Shown here: positions 8,182-19,300 of the stretch, in pieces
How the letters are laid out: the number at the start of each line of letters is the position of its first letter
How positions within the stretch are numbered: the first letter of the stretch is position 1
Origin: an uncultured Verrucomicrobia subdivision 3 bacterium
GTDB lineage: Bacteria; Verrucomicrobiota; Verrucomicrobiia; Limisphaerales; UBA11358
Length of the DNA: 42,009 nt
Assembly: GCA_903922735.1 (NCBI GenBank)
Contig: CAIXUZ010000022.1
Location: 72,997-115,005 of the forward strand
Direction of reading: 5' to 3'
Made by a program: the position numbers and the translations under genes
The notes under the pieces: generated by a model
What the model was told of the DNA's origin: nothing
The model's database searches: none
The model's input: the letters and a program-made list of their open reading frames with translations, nothing else

Positions 8182-9387
8182 ATGAACCTCAATGCAAAAT
8201 CCAGCGGGAAGCCAATTGAAATTTTGGCTGTGGATGATACGCCAGCCAATCTGCATTTGCTGATGGATTTTCTTGAAAAACAAGGTTTTTGTGTTCGCCC
8301 GGCCATCAGCGGGAGGGGGGCTCTGTCCGCGGTCAGCCGGCGGCCGCCCGATTTGATTTTGCTGGATGCGGCCATGCCGGAAATGGATGGTTTTGAAGTT
8401 TGCACCAAACTTAAAGAAAAGGAATCCACGCGCGAAATCCCGGTCATTTTCATCAGTGCCCACAATGCCACGGAGGATAAGCTCAAAGCGTTTCAGGCGG
8501 GTGGCGCGGATTACATCACCAAGCCGTTTCAAATCGAAGAGGTGCTCGCCCGGGTCAATGCCCACCTGGAAATCCGGCAGTTGCAAGTGGCGCTTAAAAA
8601 ATCCAACGAGAGCTTGGAAAGCATGGTGGCGAAACGCACCCGGCAGTTGGAAGAGGCCAATGCGAAGCTCTCGATTTTGGATCAGGCCAAGAGTGATTTT
8701 CTCACCTTGATTTCCCATGAGTTGCGCACTCCCTTGCATGGTCTGTTCGGAGCTGCCGATCTGGCCTTTGAAAAATTCAAAAAAGATTCGGAGATGTCCG
8801 AATTAAGCGGCATTTACGAAGTCTCCCGGCAGCGCATCATGACGATGCTCGACCACGCGCTTTTGCTGACCACCATTCAGGCCAAAGGGGGTGTCTTTGC
8901 CAACAATGTCAGCCAATTGGATGACATTCTAAAAGCGGCGTGCGAAGAGATGGCTGGATTGATGCAAGTTTCCAATATCCACATCTCGCCCTTGCCGCTG
9001 GGCTGCGGGAATGTTTTGGGGGATTGGTTTTATCTGAAAAAAGCCCTGGTTTCATTGATTGAGACGGTGGCCAAATATTCCAAGCCCAAGACTCGGATTG
9101 AGATTCGTGCGCATGTCTTAGCCAGTCAGGTTTGCCTCAACATTGAGGGCAGTGGCCACAATATTCCTGAAAATCAATTGAAAACCTTCTTCGATGTGTT
9201 GGCGATTCCCGATGCCCCCGCGGGCGATCTGGGTCTTGCTCCGGCGGTGGCGCATCGCATTATCGCTCTGCTGGGGGGGCAGGTGCTGGTCGCCAACCAA
9301 AAAGCGAAAGGCATTCAGATTCAGGCCTGGCTGCCCCGCTTTGCCGTTCTGAAGAATGATGCCGGAAGCACTAAGGCTTTACCCTAA
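8182..9387 (+). CDS. Response-regulator receiver / histidine kinase-like protein with degenerate ATPase
   Basis: 401 residues. Residues of about 12-128 are a receiver domain: acidic pair VDD, phospho-acceptor D62 in LLDAAMPEMDG, and the K of TKPF. A coiled linker (about 140-168) leads to a HisKA dimerisation helix with H179 in SHELRTPLHG. The C-terminal HATPase-like region is eroded: the N-box reads SLIETVAKYS where NLLxNAxKFT is expected, and the D-box reads IEGSGHNIP with no DxGxG aspartate. The protein therefore probably cannot bind ATP normally and may act as a phospho-receiver, phosphatase or scaffold. It starts 118 bp before the giant hybrid kinase on the same strand, its likely partner. 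No signal peptide or membrane segment is seen; cytoplasmic. Confidence 0.88.
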   Translation: MNLNAKSSGKPIEILAVDDTPANLHLLMDFLEKQGFCVRPAISGRGALSAVSRRPPDLILLDAAMPEMDGFEVCTKLKEKESTREIPVIFISAHNATEDKLKAFQAGGADYITKPFQIEEVLARVNAHLEIRQLQVALKKSNESLESMVAKRTRQLEEANAKLSILDQAKSDFLTLISHELRTPLHGLFGAADLAFEKFKKDSEMSELSGIYEVSRQRIMTMLDHALLLTTIQAKGGVFANNVSQLDDILKAACEEMAGLMQVSNIHISPLPLGCGNVLGDWFYLKKALVSLIETVAKYSKPKTRIEIRAHVLASQVCLNIEGSGHNIPENQLKTFFDVLAIPDAPAGDLGLAPAVAHRIIALLGGQVLVANQKAKGIQIQAWLPRFAVLKNDAGSTKALP

Positions 9388-9505
9388 TAGTCGCGTATGT
9401 GGACCGGACATGAATTTCTAGCCCGGGTAGAAACTTGCTGAGCCATCGGGCGCCAACCTCTTTTAGGTTGAGGCCGTTTTTCCGCATCCGACGCCAATCT
9501 TTCGC

Positions 9506-12500
9506 ATGATCCAAGCCGCCAAACAAACTAAGATTTTGCTGCGTGGAATTGTTCAACGCCACTTTTGGCAGGCTTGGAGTCTGTTGCTGTTGGGGGTGGT
9601 GGGCACCGTTGTCGTTGCCTGGGGAACTAAAAAAGATTTGGATCTGACCGCGAAAAGGCAGTTTGAGTCCGTTTGCAACGAAATCCAAATCAAGATTAGG
9701 GATCGGCTTGGCGCGCAGGCCATGATCTTGCGGAGCGGCTCCGTATTTTACGAAAATTCCGGCGGCGTCAATCGTCAAGCCTGGCGGGCTTTTGCCGGGG
9801 GCCAGCGGTTGGAACAGGCGCTGCCGGGGATTCAAGGTTTTGGCTTCGCATTGCTGGTTCCGCGGGAGCAGTTGGCGCGCCACCTTCAGGAAATCCGGGC
9901 TGAAGGTTTTCCGGAATACCAGGTGCGTCCTGAAGGTGATCGCGCCATTTACTCGGCCACCATCTATCTCGAGCCTTTTACCAATCGAAATATCCGCGCT
10001 TTCGGTTACGACATGCTGACCGAACCCGTGCGGCGGGAGGCCATGGAGCGGGCGAGAGACAACGACGCCGCCGCTCTCAGCGGAAAAGTGACGCTGGTGC
10101 AGGAAACCGATCAGGATGTCCAGGCTGGCACCTTGATGTATGTGCCGGTCTATCGTCCAGGCATGGCTCATGCCACCATCGCCCAGCGACGCGAAGCCAT
10201 TATCGGCTGGGTTTACAGTCCTTACCGGATGAACGATCTCATGCGGGGTATCCTGGGAAAATGGGAATGGATGGGCGGCCAGCGCATTCGCCTGCAGGTT
10301 TATGATGGCGGGCCGAAACTCAGCTCTGAAACCCTGGTCTTTGATAGTCACCCGGATAAAATCCTCCCCGCTCAGCCAAACGCTTTGCTGAACCGGCAAA
10401 GCCAGTTTGTCGCCGCGGGGCGTTCGTGGGTTTTGAGCTTCACGCCCGCCGGTAGCCAGGCGGCTGTCATGGATTACGGCAAAGTCTGGATTATCTTGAT
10501 TTGCGGCGTGAGTCTAAGCCTGATGCTGTGCCGGTTGGAAACATTGCTGCTGGCTGCCCGAACCAACGCCAAGGAAATGCAGCTCCTGGTTGAAACCAAT
10601 CCCGACAATGTCATTTTAAAAGATGGCCAGGGTCGCTGGCTGGTGGCCAATGAACCGGCGAAAAAGTTATTTCAGCTGGGAGATGGTGAGGGTTGGCGGG
10701 GAAAAACCGATGCCGAATTGGCTCAGTCAAACCCGCGACTCCGGATGTTTCACGAAGCTTGTATCAAAAGTGATGAGCAGACGTGGAAGGAGGGTCGGCA
10801 CAGTGTCATCACGGAGCAGGGGGTCGGCCCGGATGGAAAATTGCAGGAGCATGAAGTTTACAAGACGCCGCTTTTTTCGCCCGGCGGCCGGCGTCAAGGT
10901 CTGGTGGTCATCGGCCGCGATATGACCGCTAGGCGGCAAATGGAAAGAAGCCTGCGTTTTTCCGAGGCCATGGCCAGTCAGAGTCGGGATATCATTCTCC
11001 GAATCCGCAATTCCGACGGCCGGATTCTCGACGCCAACGCGGCGGCGGAATCAAATTACGGCTATTCCCGGGCGGAGCTGCTGGCGAAGACCATTTACGA
11101 TATTCGCGAAAAATCCGCCGCGGGTCAATTAAGCCAGCAGATGTCGCTGGCTTTCGGGCAGGGGATTCTTTTTGAAACCGTCCATCTCCGCAAAGATGGA
11201 TCCCGCCTGCCGGTGGAGGTAAGCTCCCAAGGCATCCAGCTCGAAGGCGAAGCCTGCATCATCAGCGTCATCCGCGATATCAGCGCCCGGAAAAAGGTTA
11301 AAGAACGCCTGTATCAGTTGGAAACCGCCGTGGCGGCCAGCGCCACCGGCATTTTTCTGGCTGATCGCCACGGGTGCATCATTTGGACCAATGCCGCCTT
11401 TACCCAATTGACGGGTTATAGCGCCGAAGAAGTGTTGGGATGCACTCCCCGCTTCCTTAAATCCGGCCGGCAACCAGCCGGATTTTATAAGGAATTGTGG
11501 GGTACCATTCTGGCGGGCAAAGTCTGGAAGGGTGAACTGCAGAACCGCCGGAAAGATGGCACGATCTATTTTGAGCAAAAAACCATCACGCCGGTGCATG
11601 ATGACGCTGGTAACGTCTCGCAATTCATCTGTGTTCAGGAAGATGTTACCGAGCGTAAAAATGCTGAGGCCAAGCTCCTGGTCAACGAGGCCCGCCTGCG
11701 AACCTGGTTTGAAATGCCGCTGAGCGGCCTTGTCGTCACCTCGCCCGAGAAGGGCTGGATTCAGGTCAACGACCTCCTGTGTAAAATGCTGGGTTACACC
11801 CGTGAGGAGCTTTATGGCATGACCTGGGCGCAACTCACCCATCCGGACGATCTTCCGGAAAATGATGCCAATTTCGAGCGTGTCTTGCGCGGGGAGACGG
11901 AAGGCTATTCCATGGAGAAACGCTTTCTCCGGAAAAACGGCGAATATCTGATGACGGATCTGACCGTCCGCTGCGCTCGTTTGGCGGACGGAAGAATGGA
12001 TTACCTTGTGGCGCTCATTCAGGACATTACCGAGCGCAAGCGGGCGGAAGATGAGTTGCGGAAAGCCAAGGGAATTGCCAGCCAGAAATCCGCGCTGCTC
12101 AAGTCCATTTTGGATAGTCCGCAAAACGTGGTCATCTTTTCCCTGGACGCCAACTACTGCTATACCGAGTTCACCCAGACGCATCAGGCGACGATCAGGC
12201 AAATCTGGGGGGTGGATATTGCCGTGGGCATGAATCTGCTGGATATCATCAGCAACCCCGCCGACCGCGCCAAGGCAAAGGCTAATTTTGACCGGGTTTT
12301 GCGCGGTGAATCCTTCCTGCTGGAGGAGGCGTACGGCGACCTATCGCGCCTGCGGACATTTTACGAGGATCGTTACAGCCCGATTTTTGGCAACGGCGGC
12401 GCGGTGGTGGGAATCACGGTATTTGTCATCGACATCACCGAGCGCAAGCAGGCGGAGGCCGCCCTTGTTGCCGCGCGCGATTTTCACCTGCAATTGCTGC

Positions 12501-15079
12501 AAAACGCTCCGGCGCTGATCTGGCGGGCCGGCCCGGATGCCAAGTGCAACTGGTTCAACTCCACCTGGCTCGCCTTCACCGGTCGCACCCTGGCGCAAGA
12601 GCAGGGCGATGGCTGGTTCGAAGGAGTGCATCCGGAAGATTTGGCGGCTTGTGGCGAAAAATATCTGGCGGCGTTTCACCGGCGCGAAACGTTTACCCTC
12701 GAATACCGTCTGCGTCGCCATGATGGCGAATATCGGTGGATTTCGGATCATGGTCGGCCGTTTGATTTGCCCGGCGGCGGCTTTGGCGGCTACATCGGTT
12801 ATAGTTACGATATCCATGAAAATAAGCTGGCCCATGAATTATTGGAGCGGCGGGTGGCGGAGCGCACCCGTGAAATTGGCATGCTGTCCGAGGTGATTGA
12901 CCAGTCGACGGTGGCGTTCGCTATGACGAACCCGGACGGCAGTGTTATCACCTGCAATGAAGCCTATGCCAGGCTCCTGGGCTACTCGCGCGCAGAAATT
13001 CTGGATACAAAATTAAAGTGGATCAAGGAACTGACGCCGCCCGAATGGCAGCCCGTCAGTGCCGAAAAATTGGCGGAATGCCTGCGCACCCGGCAGGCGG
13101 TGCATTTCGAGAAGGAATACCTCCGCAAGGATGGTGGTCGCGTGCCGGTGGAATTGTTCGTGCAGCCCATCTATGGTCGGGATGATGAATTATTGCATCT
13201 CCGCGCGTTTGTCACGGACATCACGGAGCGCAAGCAGGCCGAGGATGCGCTGCGCCGGGCGCTGGCCCGGGAGCATACGCTGGCCGAGGTGGTTGACTCC
13301 TCCGTGATTGCCTTTTGCCTGGGCACGCCGGATGGCAGATTGATTTTGGTAAACCAGGCCTATGAAAAATTGACGGGCTACAGCCGGAACGAGTTGAAAG
13401 CGGAAGGTTTTAGCTGGAGCAATATACTGACTCCTCCCGAATGGCGGGAAACGGAAGCCTTGATGGTGGAAGAATGCACTCGCACGCAGGTGCCAACGCG
13501 TTACGAGAAGGAATATATCCATAAGGATGGAAGACGAATTCCGGTGGAGCTTTTCGTTCAGCCGGTTTTTGATGCCGGTGGCAAATTGATTCATTTGCGC
13601 GCCTTCGTGTCGGATATCTCCGAACGTAAAAAAAACGCCGAAGAGCTGGGGGATGCGCTGTTGGCGGCCGGTCGGGCCAGTCGGGCGAAGAGCGAATTTC
13701 TGGCCACCATGTCTCACGAAATCCGCACCCCCATGAATATCATTCTGGGCAATACCCAGCTATTGCAGCGTGAGGCGAGCTTGACTAAAGAAGCTCATAA
13801 CAAGCTCCTGACCATCAATCGCAGTGGCGAGCATCTTCTCACCATCCTCAATGATATTTTGGATCTGGCCAAAATTGAATCCGGCCGGGTGGAGTTGCAT
13901 GTGGTGGATTTCCAACTGGGCGGGTTTCTGGCTGACCTTTTCAATCTGTTTAACGCCCCGGCCCAGGCCAAGCAATTGACTTTTGCCATTAAAAAGGTCG
14001 GCCATCTACCGGAATCAATTCAAGCGGATCAGCAAAAAATCCGGCAGATCCTGGGCAACCTGTTGGGCAATGCTGTTAAATTCACCAAAACCGGCGGTAT
14101 CGAATTGAAGATTTCCGTGAAACCCGATGCCGGTAACAAGGTGTGGCTGAATTTTGCGGTGACCGATAGCGGGCCGGGCATTGCGCCGGATGAGTTAAGC
14201 CATATTTTCGAAAAATTTAATCAAGGTAAGCTCGGTCGGCAGTCGGAAAGTGGCAGTGGTCTGGGGTTGGCCATCTGTCAGGAATACGCCCGCATCATGC
14301 AGGGGCAAATGAGCGTTCAAAGTGAACTTGGCCAGGGCAGCACGTTCCAGTTTGAGGTTCCCGTCGGCATCGCTTTCGACACCTCTTTTTACATCAAGGA
14401 AAATAGTGGGAAAGATAATCATTCGCTCGCAACCTTTTCTGGTTATCGCATCTTGATTGCTGACGATGTGACTGGCAACCGTGAGGTTCTCCAGGAAATG
14501 GTGGCAACTGTCGGGTTTAATTGCCGCGCGGCGGCCAATGGGGCCGAAGCGCTGGAAATCTTCGCCCGTTGGCAGCCTCACCTGATTTTGATGGATACGC
14601 GCATGCCGGTGATGGGCGGGCTTGAAGCGATTCGCCGGATTCGCGCCGCTGACCAGGGGCAGCCGGTGAAAATCATCAGCATCAGCGCCACCGCCTATCC
14701 GGAAGATCGGGCTCACGCCCAGGCGGCCGGGGCCGATTATTTTATTTCCAAACCGGTGAAGTATGATGAGCTGATTATTCGAATGTGCGGCGCGCTGGGA
14801 TTGGTTGTTCCACAAGAGTTTGAATTACAAAAGGGTGGCTCCATTCATCCGGCGGGATCGGGCAACGACCTCCTCACCGCAAAACTTTTAGCGGCTCTGC
14901 CCGAAACTTGGGGTCATGAACTGCGCGAGGCGCTGCTCGCCGCCGATGCCAGTAAAATTGACAGCCTGTTAAAGGTGTTCGAACGGCAAAATCCTGAAGC
15001 CGCCCAAAGTATGATGAAGCTCGCTGGCCAATTTGACTACGAAGGTATTCTTGAGCAATTGGACCAGTGTGCCGCTTGA
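9506..15079 (+). CDS. Giant CHASE / multi-PAS hybrid sensor histidine kinase
   Basis: 1857 residues, very long for the family. Order: TM1 (about 22-40), extracellular CHASE domain (about 50-290, with QGFGFALLVPRE and IRAFGYDMLTEPVRREAMERA), TM2 (about 327-350), eight PAS/PAC units (roughly 355-475, 480-598, 605-720, 728-846, 865-982, 993-1106, 1128-1244, 1262-1377, most ending in DITERK-like motifs), HisKA with H1404 in SHEIRTP, HATPase (about 1505-1620, with intact NLLGNAVKFT, DSGPGI and GSGLGL), receiver with D1697 in LMDTRMPVMGG, and an Hpt-like helical C-terminus whose phospho-histidine I could not identify. PAS7 and PAS8 are near duplicates. It should sense a small extracellular ligand and intracellular cues at the inner membrane. 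No DNA-binding output is attached. Confidence 0.93.
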   Translation: MIQAAKQTKILLRGIVQRHFWQAWSLLLLGVVGTVVVAWGTKKDLDLTAKRQFESVCNEIQIKIRDRLGAQAMILRSGSVFYENSGGVNRQAWRAFAGGQRLEQALPGIQGFGFALLVPREQLARHLQEIRAEGFPEYQVRPEGDRAIYSATIYLEPFTNRNIRAFGYDMLTEPVRREAMERARDNDAAALSGKVTLVQETDQDVQAGTLMYVPVYRPGMAHATIAQRREAIIGWVYSPYRMNDLMRGILGKWEWMGGQRIRLQVYDGGPKLSSETLVFDSHPDKILPAQPNALLNRQSQFVAAGRSWVLSFTPAGSQAAVMDYGKVWIILICGVSLSLMLCRLETLLLAARTNAKEMQLLVETNPDNVILKDGQGRWLVANEPAKKLFQLGDGEGWRGKTDAELAQSNPRLRMFHEACIKSDEQTWKEGRHSVITEQGVGPDGKLQEHEVYKTPLFSPGGRRQGLVVIGRDMTARRQMERSLRFSEAMASQSRDIILRIRNSDGRILDANAAAESNYGYSRAELLAKTIYDIREKSAAGQLSQQMSLAFGQGILFETVHLRKDGSRLPVEVSSQGIQLEGEACIISVIRDISARKKVKERLYQLETAVAASATGIFLADRHGCIIWTNAAFTQLTGYSAEEVLGCTPRFLKSGRQPAGFYKELWGTILAGKVWKGELQNRRKDGTIYFEQKTITPVHDDAGNVSQFICVQEDVTERKNAEAKLLVNEARLRTWFEMPLSGLVVTSPEKGWIQVNDLLCKMLGYTREELYGMTWAQLTHPDDLPENDANFERVLRGETEGYSMEKRFLRKNGEYLMTDLTVRCARLADGRMDYLVALIQDITERKRAEDELRKAKGIASQKSALLKSILDSPQNVVIFSLDANYCYTEFTQTHQATIRQIWGVDIAVGMNLLDIISNPADRAKAKANFDRVLRGESFLLEEAYGDLSRLRTFYEDRYSPIFGNGGAVVGITVFVIDITERKQAEAALVAARDFHLQLLQNAPALIWRAGPDAKCNWFNSTWLAFTGRTLAQEQGDGWFEGVHPEDLAACGEKYLAAFHRRETFTLEYRLRRHDGEYRWISDHGRPFDLPGGGFGGYIGYSYDIHENKLAHELLERRVAERTREIGMLSEVIDQSTVAFAMTNPDGSVITCNEAYARLLGYSRAEILDTKLKWIKELTPPEWQPVSAEKLAECLRTRQAVHFEKEYLRKDGGRVPVELFVQPIYGRDDELLHLRAFVTDITERKQAEDALRRALAREHTLAEVVDSSVIAFCLGTPDGRLILVNQAYEKLTGYSRNELKAEGFSWSNILTPPEWRETEALMVEECTRTQVPTRYEKEYIHKDGRRIPVELFVQPVFDAGGKLIHLRAFVSDISERKKNAEELGDALLAAGRASRAKSEFLATMSHEIRTPMNIILGNTQLLQREASLTKEAHNKLLTINRSGEHLLTILNDILDLAKIESGRVELHVVDFQLGGFLADLFNLFNAPAQAKQLTFAIKKVGHLPESIQADQQKIRQILGNLLGNAVKFTKTGGIELKISVKPDAGNKVWLNFAVTDSGPGIAPDELSHIFEKFNQGKLGRQSESGSGLGLAICQEYARIMQGQMSVQSELGQGSTFQFEVPVGIAFDTSFYIKENSGKDNHSLATFSGYRILIADDVTGNREVLQEMVATVGFNCRAAANGAEALEIFARWQPHLILMDTRMPVMGGLEAIRRIRAADQGQPVKIISISATAYPEDRAHAQAAGADYFISKPVKYDELIIRMCGALGLVVPQEFELQKGGSIHPAGSGNDLLTAKLLAALPETWGHELREALLAADASKIDSLLKVFERQNPEAAQSMMKLAGQFDYEGILEQLDQCAA

Positions 15080-15174
15080 GCCGCTGGTTTGATGAAGCTT
15101 TCTTCCTTCGTTTGCCTGGCTGGGCGCGGTGCTTTGGTGTGGAAAAATGACCGCGGTTTTGATAAGGCTCGAAC

Positions 15175-16287
15175 ATGCGCTTCCCCTTGATGCTGGTCGT
15201 TGGCCTGCTGTTGCTGGCGCCGCGGCTGCCGGCGGTTAGCCCGCCGGCGCCGTTCGTGCATCCCGGTTTGCTGCACTCGGCGGCGGATCTCTCGCGCCTG
15301 AAGAAAATGGTCGCGCAATCCGCCGAACCGTGGCGGAGCGGGTTTGAGCCGTTGCGGCGTCATCCGCAGTCCCAGGCGGGCTGGCGCCTGGCCGGGCCGG
15401 TGGCGGAGGTGGATCGTTATAAGCCTTCCTGCCATCAATTTGATTTCGATGGCAACGCGGCATATCAAAATGCCTTGATGTGGTGTCTGACCGGCGATGA
15501 GGCGCACGCGAAAAAGGCGGTGCAAATTATGAATGCGTGGTCGGACACGCTGTCGCAGTTTGCCGGCCGGGACAAAATCCTTGGGGCATCCCTCGGTGGT
15601 TTCAAGTATGTCAACGCCGCCGAGTTGATCCGCTATACCTATCCCGGCTGGCCTCCGGCTGAAGTGCGGCGGTTTGAACAGATGTTGCGCCGCGCCGTTT
15701 ACCCGGCCATTCAGGATTTTGCCACGTTCGCCAACGGAAATTGGGATACCGGCTGCATCAAAACGATGTTGGCGATGGGCGTGTTTTGCGATGACCGCGC
15801 CCTTTTCAACCGCGCCCTTGACTACTTTCGCAGCGGTTCGGGCAACGGCCGGTTGACGCACTATGTCATCAATGAGGCCGGCCAATGTCAGGAAAGCGGG
15901 CGCGACCAGCAACATGCGCAATTGGGGCTTGGCCATCTGGCCGAGGCCTGCGAGATCGCCTGGAACCAGGGGGTGGATCTCTACAGTTTCGCGGACAACC
16001 GGCTGTTGCGCGGCTTTGAATATACTGCGCAATACAACCTCGGTCACCCCGTGCCCTTCACGCCCATCACCGATACCACCGGCAAATATAAAGCCAAGGT
16101 TATCTCGGCTGAGCGTCGCGGTGAGTTGCGCCCGATATACGAGATGGTATGGAACCATTACTCCGGTCGTCGCGGCCTTCCTGCGCCGTTCACCCGGCAG
16201 GCCGCTGAAAAAATCCGACCGGAAGCCGCCGCCCAAGGCGCCGATCATCCCGGTTTTGGCACGTTGCTGTTTAGCCGGCGCCCTTGA
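15175..16287 (+). CDS. Secreted alginate-lyase-family protein (possible PL38-type)
   Basis: 370 residues with a signal peptide (MRFPLMLVVGLLLLAPRLPA). The rest is an all-helical (alpha/alpha) toroid of the alginate lyase type: FVHPGLLHSAADLSRLKKMV near the N-terminus, the NGNWDTGCIKTMLAMGVF segment (about 188-205), and QESGRDQQHAQLGLGHLAEAC (about 239-259). The NWD and QESGRDQQH segments fit lyases acting on uronic acid-containing chains; the pattern resembles PL38 glucuronan lyases more than classical PL5 alginate lyases, by eye only. An AAGG lies about 10 bp before the ATG. It precedes the beta-helix protein by 111 bp on the same strand and probably helps cleave a polyuronide in the periplasm or outside the cell. 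Confidence 0.8.
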   Translation: MRFPLMLVVGLLLLAPRLPAVSPPAPFVHPGLLHSAADLSRLKKMVAQSAEPWRSGFEPLRRHPQSQAGWRLAGPVAEVDRYKPSCHQFDFDGNAAYQNALMWCLTGDEAHAKKAVQIMNAWSDTLSQFAGRDKILGASLGGFKYVNAAELIRYTYPGWPPAEVRRFEQMLRRAVYPAIQDFATFANGNWDTGCIKTMLAMGVFCDDRALFNRALDYFRSGSGNGRLTHYVINEAGQCQESGRDQQHAQLGLGHLAEACEIAWNQGVDLYSFADNRLLRGFEYTAQYNLGHPVPFTPITDTTGKYKAKVISAERRGELRPIYEMVWNHYSGRRGLPAPFTRQAAEKIRPEAAAQGADHPGFGTLLFSRRP

Positions 16288-16398
16288 CATCAGTGCGAAG
16301 GCTTACCTTTCAAATTTGTCAACACCAATGCAGATTTGTGGTAATTTATTTAAATCGCAGCCAGCCTGATTGACAGTCTTGGTGGGTGGTGGCATCAC

Positions 16399-19300
16399 AT
16401 GATTCGGATAAAATTAATCGCGGTTGTTATTGCCGTTGCCGGCGGGTTGACCGCAGCGCAGCTGCACGCCGCCGTTTACTATGTGGCGACCAATGGCAGC
16501 GACGCTTACACGACCAATCAGGCGAAGAGTCTGGCCACGCCTTGGCAAACCATCAATCGTGCCTGTAGTAATCTCCTTGCGGGTGACGTTTGTTTGATCC
16601 GGGCCGGCACCTACCGCGAGACGGCGACCGTGCGGTTCTCCGGCACATCCAACGCTCCCGTCACATTTCAAGCTTACACCAACGAGACCGTCACGATTGA
16701 CGGCACCGATGGCCTCACCGGCTGGACCACCAGTGTAAGTAATATTTGGGATGCCCCGATGGGTTGGACGCTGGGGGATGGCGATCAGATCTTCATCAAT
16801 GGGACCATGCAGCCGGCCGCGCGCTGGCCCAATGCCGGCAGTTCTTTTCCATGGCCGAACAGTTTGATCAAGCCTTCGCCGGATTGGTCTTATCTGGTTA
16901 CCGTTGGCTACACGAGCAGCACGAATGGTTGGTTCACGGATACCAACCTGCCGGCCCGCGCCGATGGCTATTGGAACGGGGCCACCGTCCACATCCTGTC
17001 CGGTCATGGCTGGATCATGAATCATCCCGCCGTGAGTGGCTACACGAACGCCAGCAAAAAAATCGTCACGAATGATGGCAATGGCGCCAATGCCGCCTAC
17101 GCGTTTTCCGTCGGCAACGAATATTATCTCACCGGCATAAAAGCGGAAATGGATGGCCCGGGTGAATGGTTTTACCAATCCAACACCCTGTCCCTCTATT
17201 CCACGAATGCGCCGACCGGCGTGACGGCCAAGCATCGGAACTACGGTTTTGATCTGCGCGGCAAGGACTTTATCAAGCTGGTCAATTTGAATTTCTTCGC
17301 CTGCACCATCCAAACCGATGCGAATTCGACGGATCACACGTTTGATGGATTGGTGATGCAATACCTCGGCCACAGTTCCAGGAATTCCAGCGTCTCCGGC
17401 CTGACCTTGCGCGACCGAAGTGTCCTGCGCAACAGCGACTTGGGTTGGGATTCGCGTTATCTGCTGTCGCTTTCGGGAAATGACTGCCGCGCCATCAACA
17501 ATAATCTGCACGATTCCGGCTATGTGCCGAATTGGGATGCGCAGGCTGGCGGTTTTGGTTACCGGAATTTATTCAGTCACAATACCCTCCAGCACTCTGG
17601 GCGGGGGCTCATGGGCAGCATGGGTCGGGCGGCCATCATGGAATATAACGATTTGAGCGATGCCATGAAGCTGACGAGTGATGGGGCCGCATTTTATACC
17701 TATTTGGAAGCCGGCAATACGGTGTTCCGCTACAATCTGATCCATGATTCAATGGGGCCCAAGGGCCATTCCGGTGCCGGCATTCAAGGCTTCTACTTGG
17801 ATTGCCAGAACAGCAGCTGGATTATTCATCACAATATCATTTGGAATATTCCTAATAGTGCCATCCAAATTAATTGCCGGCACAATTTTGATCAGGTGTT
17901 CAACAACACCTGCTGGGGCAACGGCGGAGCGCTTAGCACGAGTTTCAATGCCGATGGCGAATCCGGCACGCATGTTTTCAATAATCTGTTCAATGCTAAT
18001 CCGAGTGGGAGCACTTGGACTAATTCTGATTTGCGGTTCAACTTTATTAATTCGAATACGAACTCGCTTTACGTCGCGCCCACCAACGGCGATTTCCGGT
18101 TGCAGACCGGTTCCCCGGCGATTGATGCGGGCGTGGTCATTCCCGGTGTGACGGATGGCTTCCTTGGCACCAGCCCCGATCTGGGAGCCTTGGAATATGG
18201 CGGAGCCGATTGGACGACCAATGTCGGCTGGAATCCCATCCCGCCTTCGCCCGACCCAACCTACAACTCGCCAGTTTGTGTTTTCGCCAATCAGGTGAGG
18301 GACGGCAGTTTCGAGAGCGGCATACTGGCCCCCAACTGGACGACCAACACCAGCAGCGCCGTAACCCTTCTCTATAGCAACGCGAGTGCGTGGACCGACA
18401 AGCGCCTGCGAACCGGGTATTACGGCTTGCAGTTCAACGTTGGAACTTCGGAAGTCTCGCAGGTGGTCACCGGTCTGTTGGCCAATTGCGCTTACAAAGC
18501 CTACGCCGGAATCCAGACGACCAACCCCGCCACCACGGTCCGGTTCGGGATTCGAAACTCCGGTGTCCCGGGAGCCGAACTCCTTGTTCCCGCGAATACG
18601 GCCGCCGATACTAACGCTGCCGTCAACGCCTCCTCGATGTGGAAAATGGTGGCGCTGGCGTTCACCACGGGGCCGACGAACACCACGGCGGAGATTTACC
18701 TCAACGTATCCATTCCCAATGGCGTCACGCCGGTCTATGCGGATGATTTCGGCGTGGAAACGGATACCAAAACCGATACCGACACCGGCTGGACCATGGT
18801 CAACGACACCAATGCCGCCATCATCTACAGCGGTGCTTGGACTTACGCCACCGGCCGCACTTCCTATGGCGACTATCAGGCCGATATCCATTACACGACC
18901 GGTATTTCAAACTATGCCCAATATACCTTCACCGGCACGGGTATCCGGTTTATCACTGAAACCTACACGAACGCGGGAACTTTTGATGTCTATCTCGACA
19001 ATGTTTTCCAAACCAACGTGGACCGCAACAGTGCCAGTCGGTATGGCCAGATCGTGCGCTATGCCAGCACCGGCCTTGCTCCCGGCCCGCACACCATCAA
19101 AGTGATGAAGCAGAGCGGCACCTATCTGGAGTGTGACGGCTTTGCCTGCCAGTCTGGCGGCGGACCCTATACTGCGCCGCCTGCGCCCGTCGGTCTGGCG
19201 GCAACGGTGACCAACTCCAGCGAAATCGATTTGTCTTGGACCGTGAGTAGTGGCGCGGTGAATTATAATGTCAAACGCGGGGACGTCAGTGGCGGGCCTT

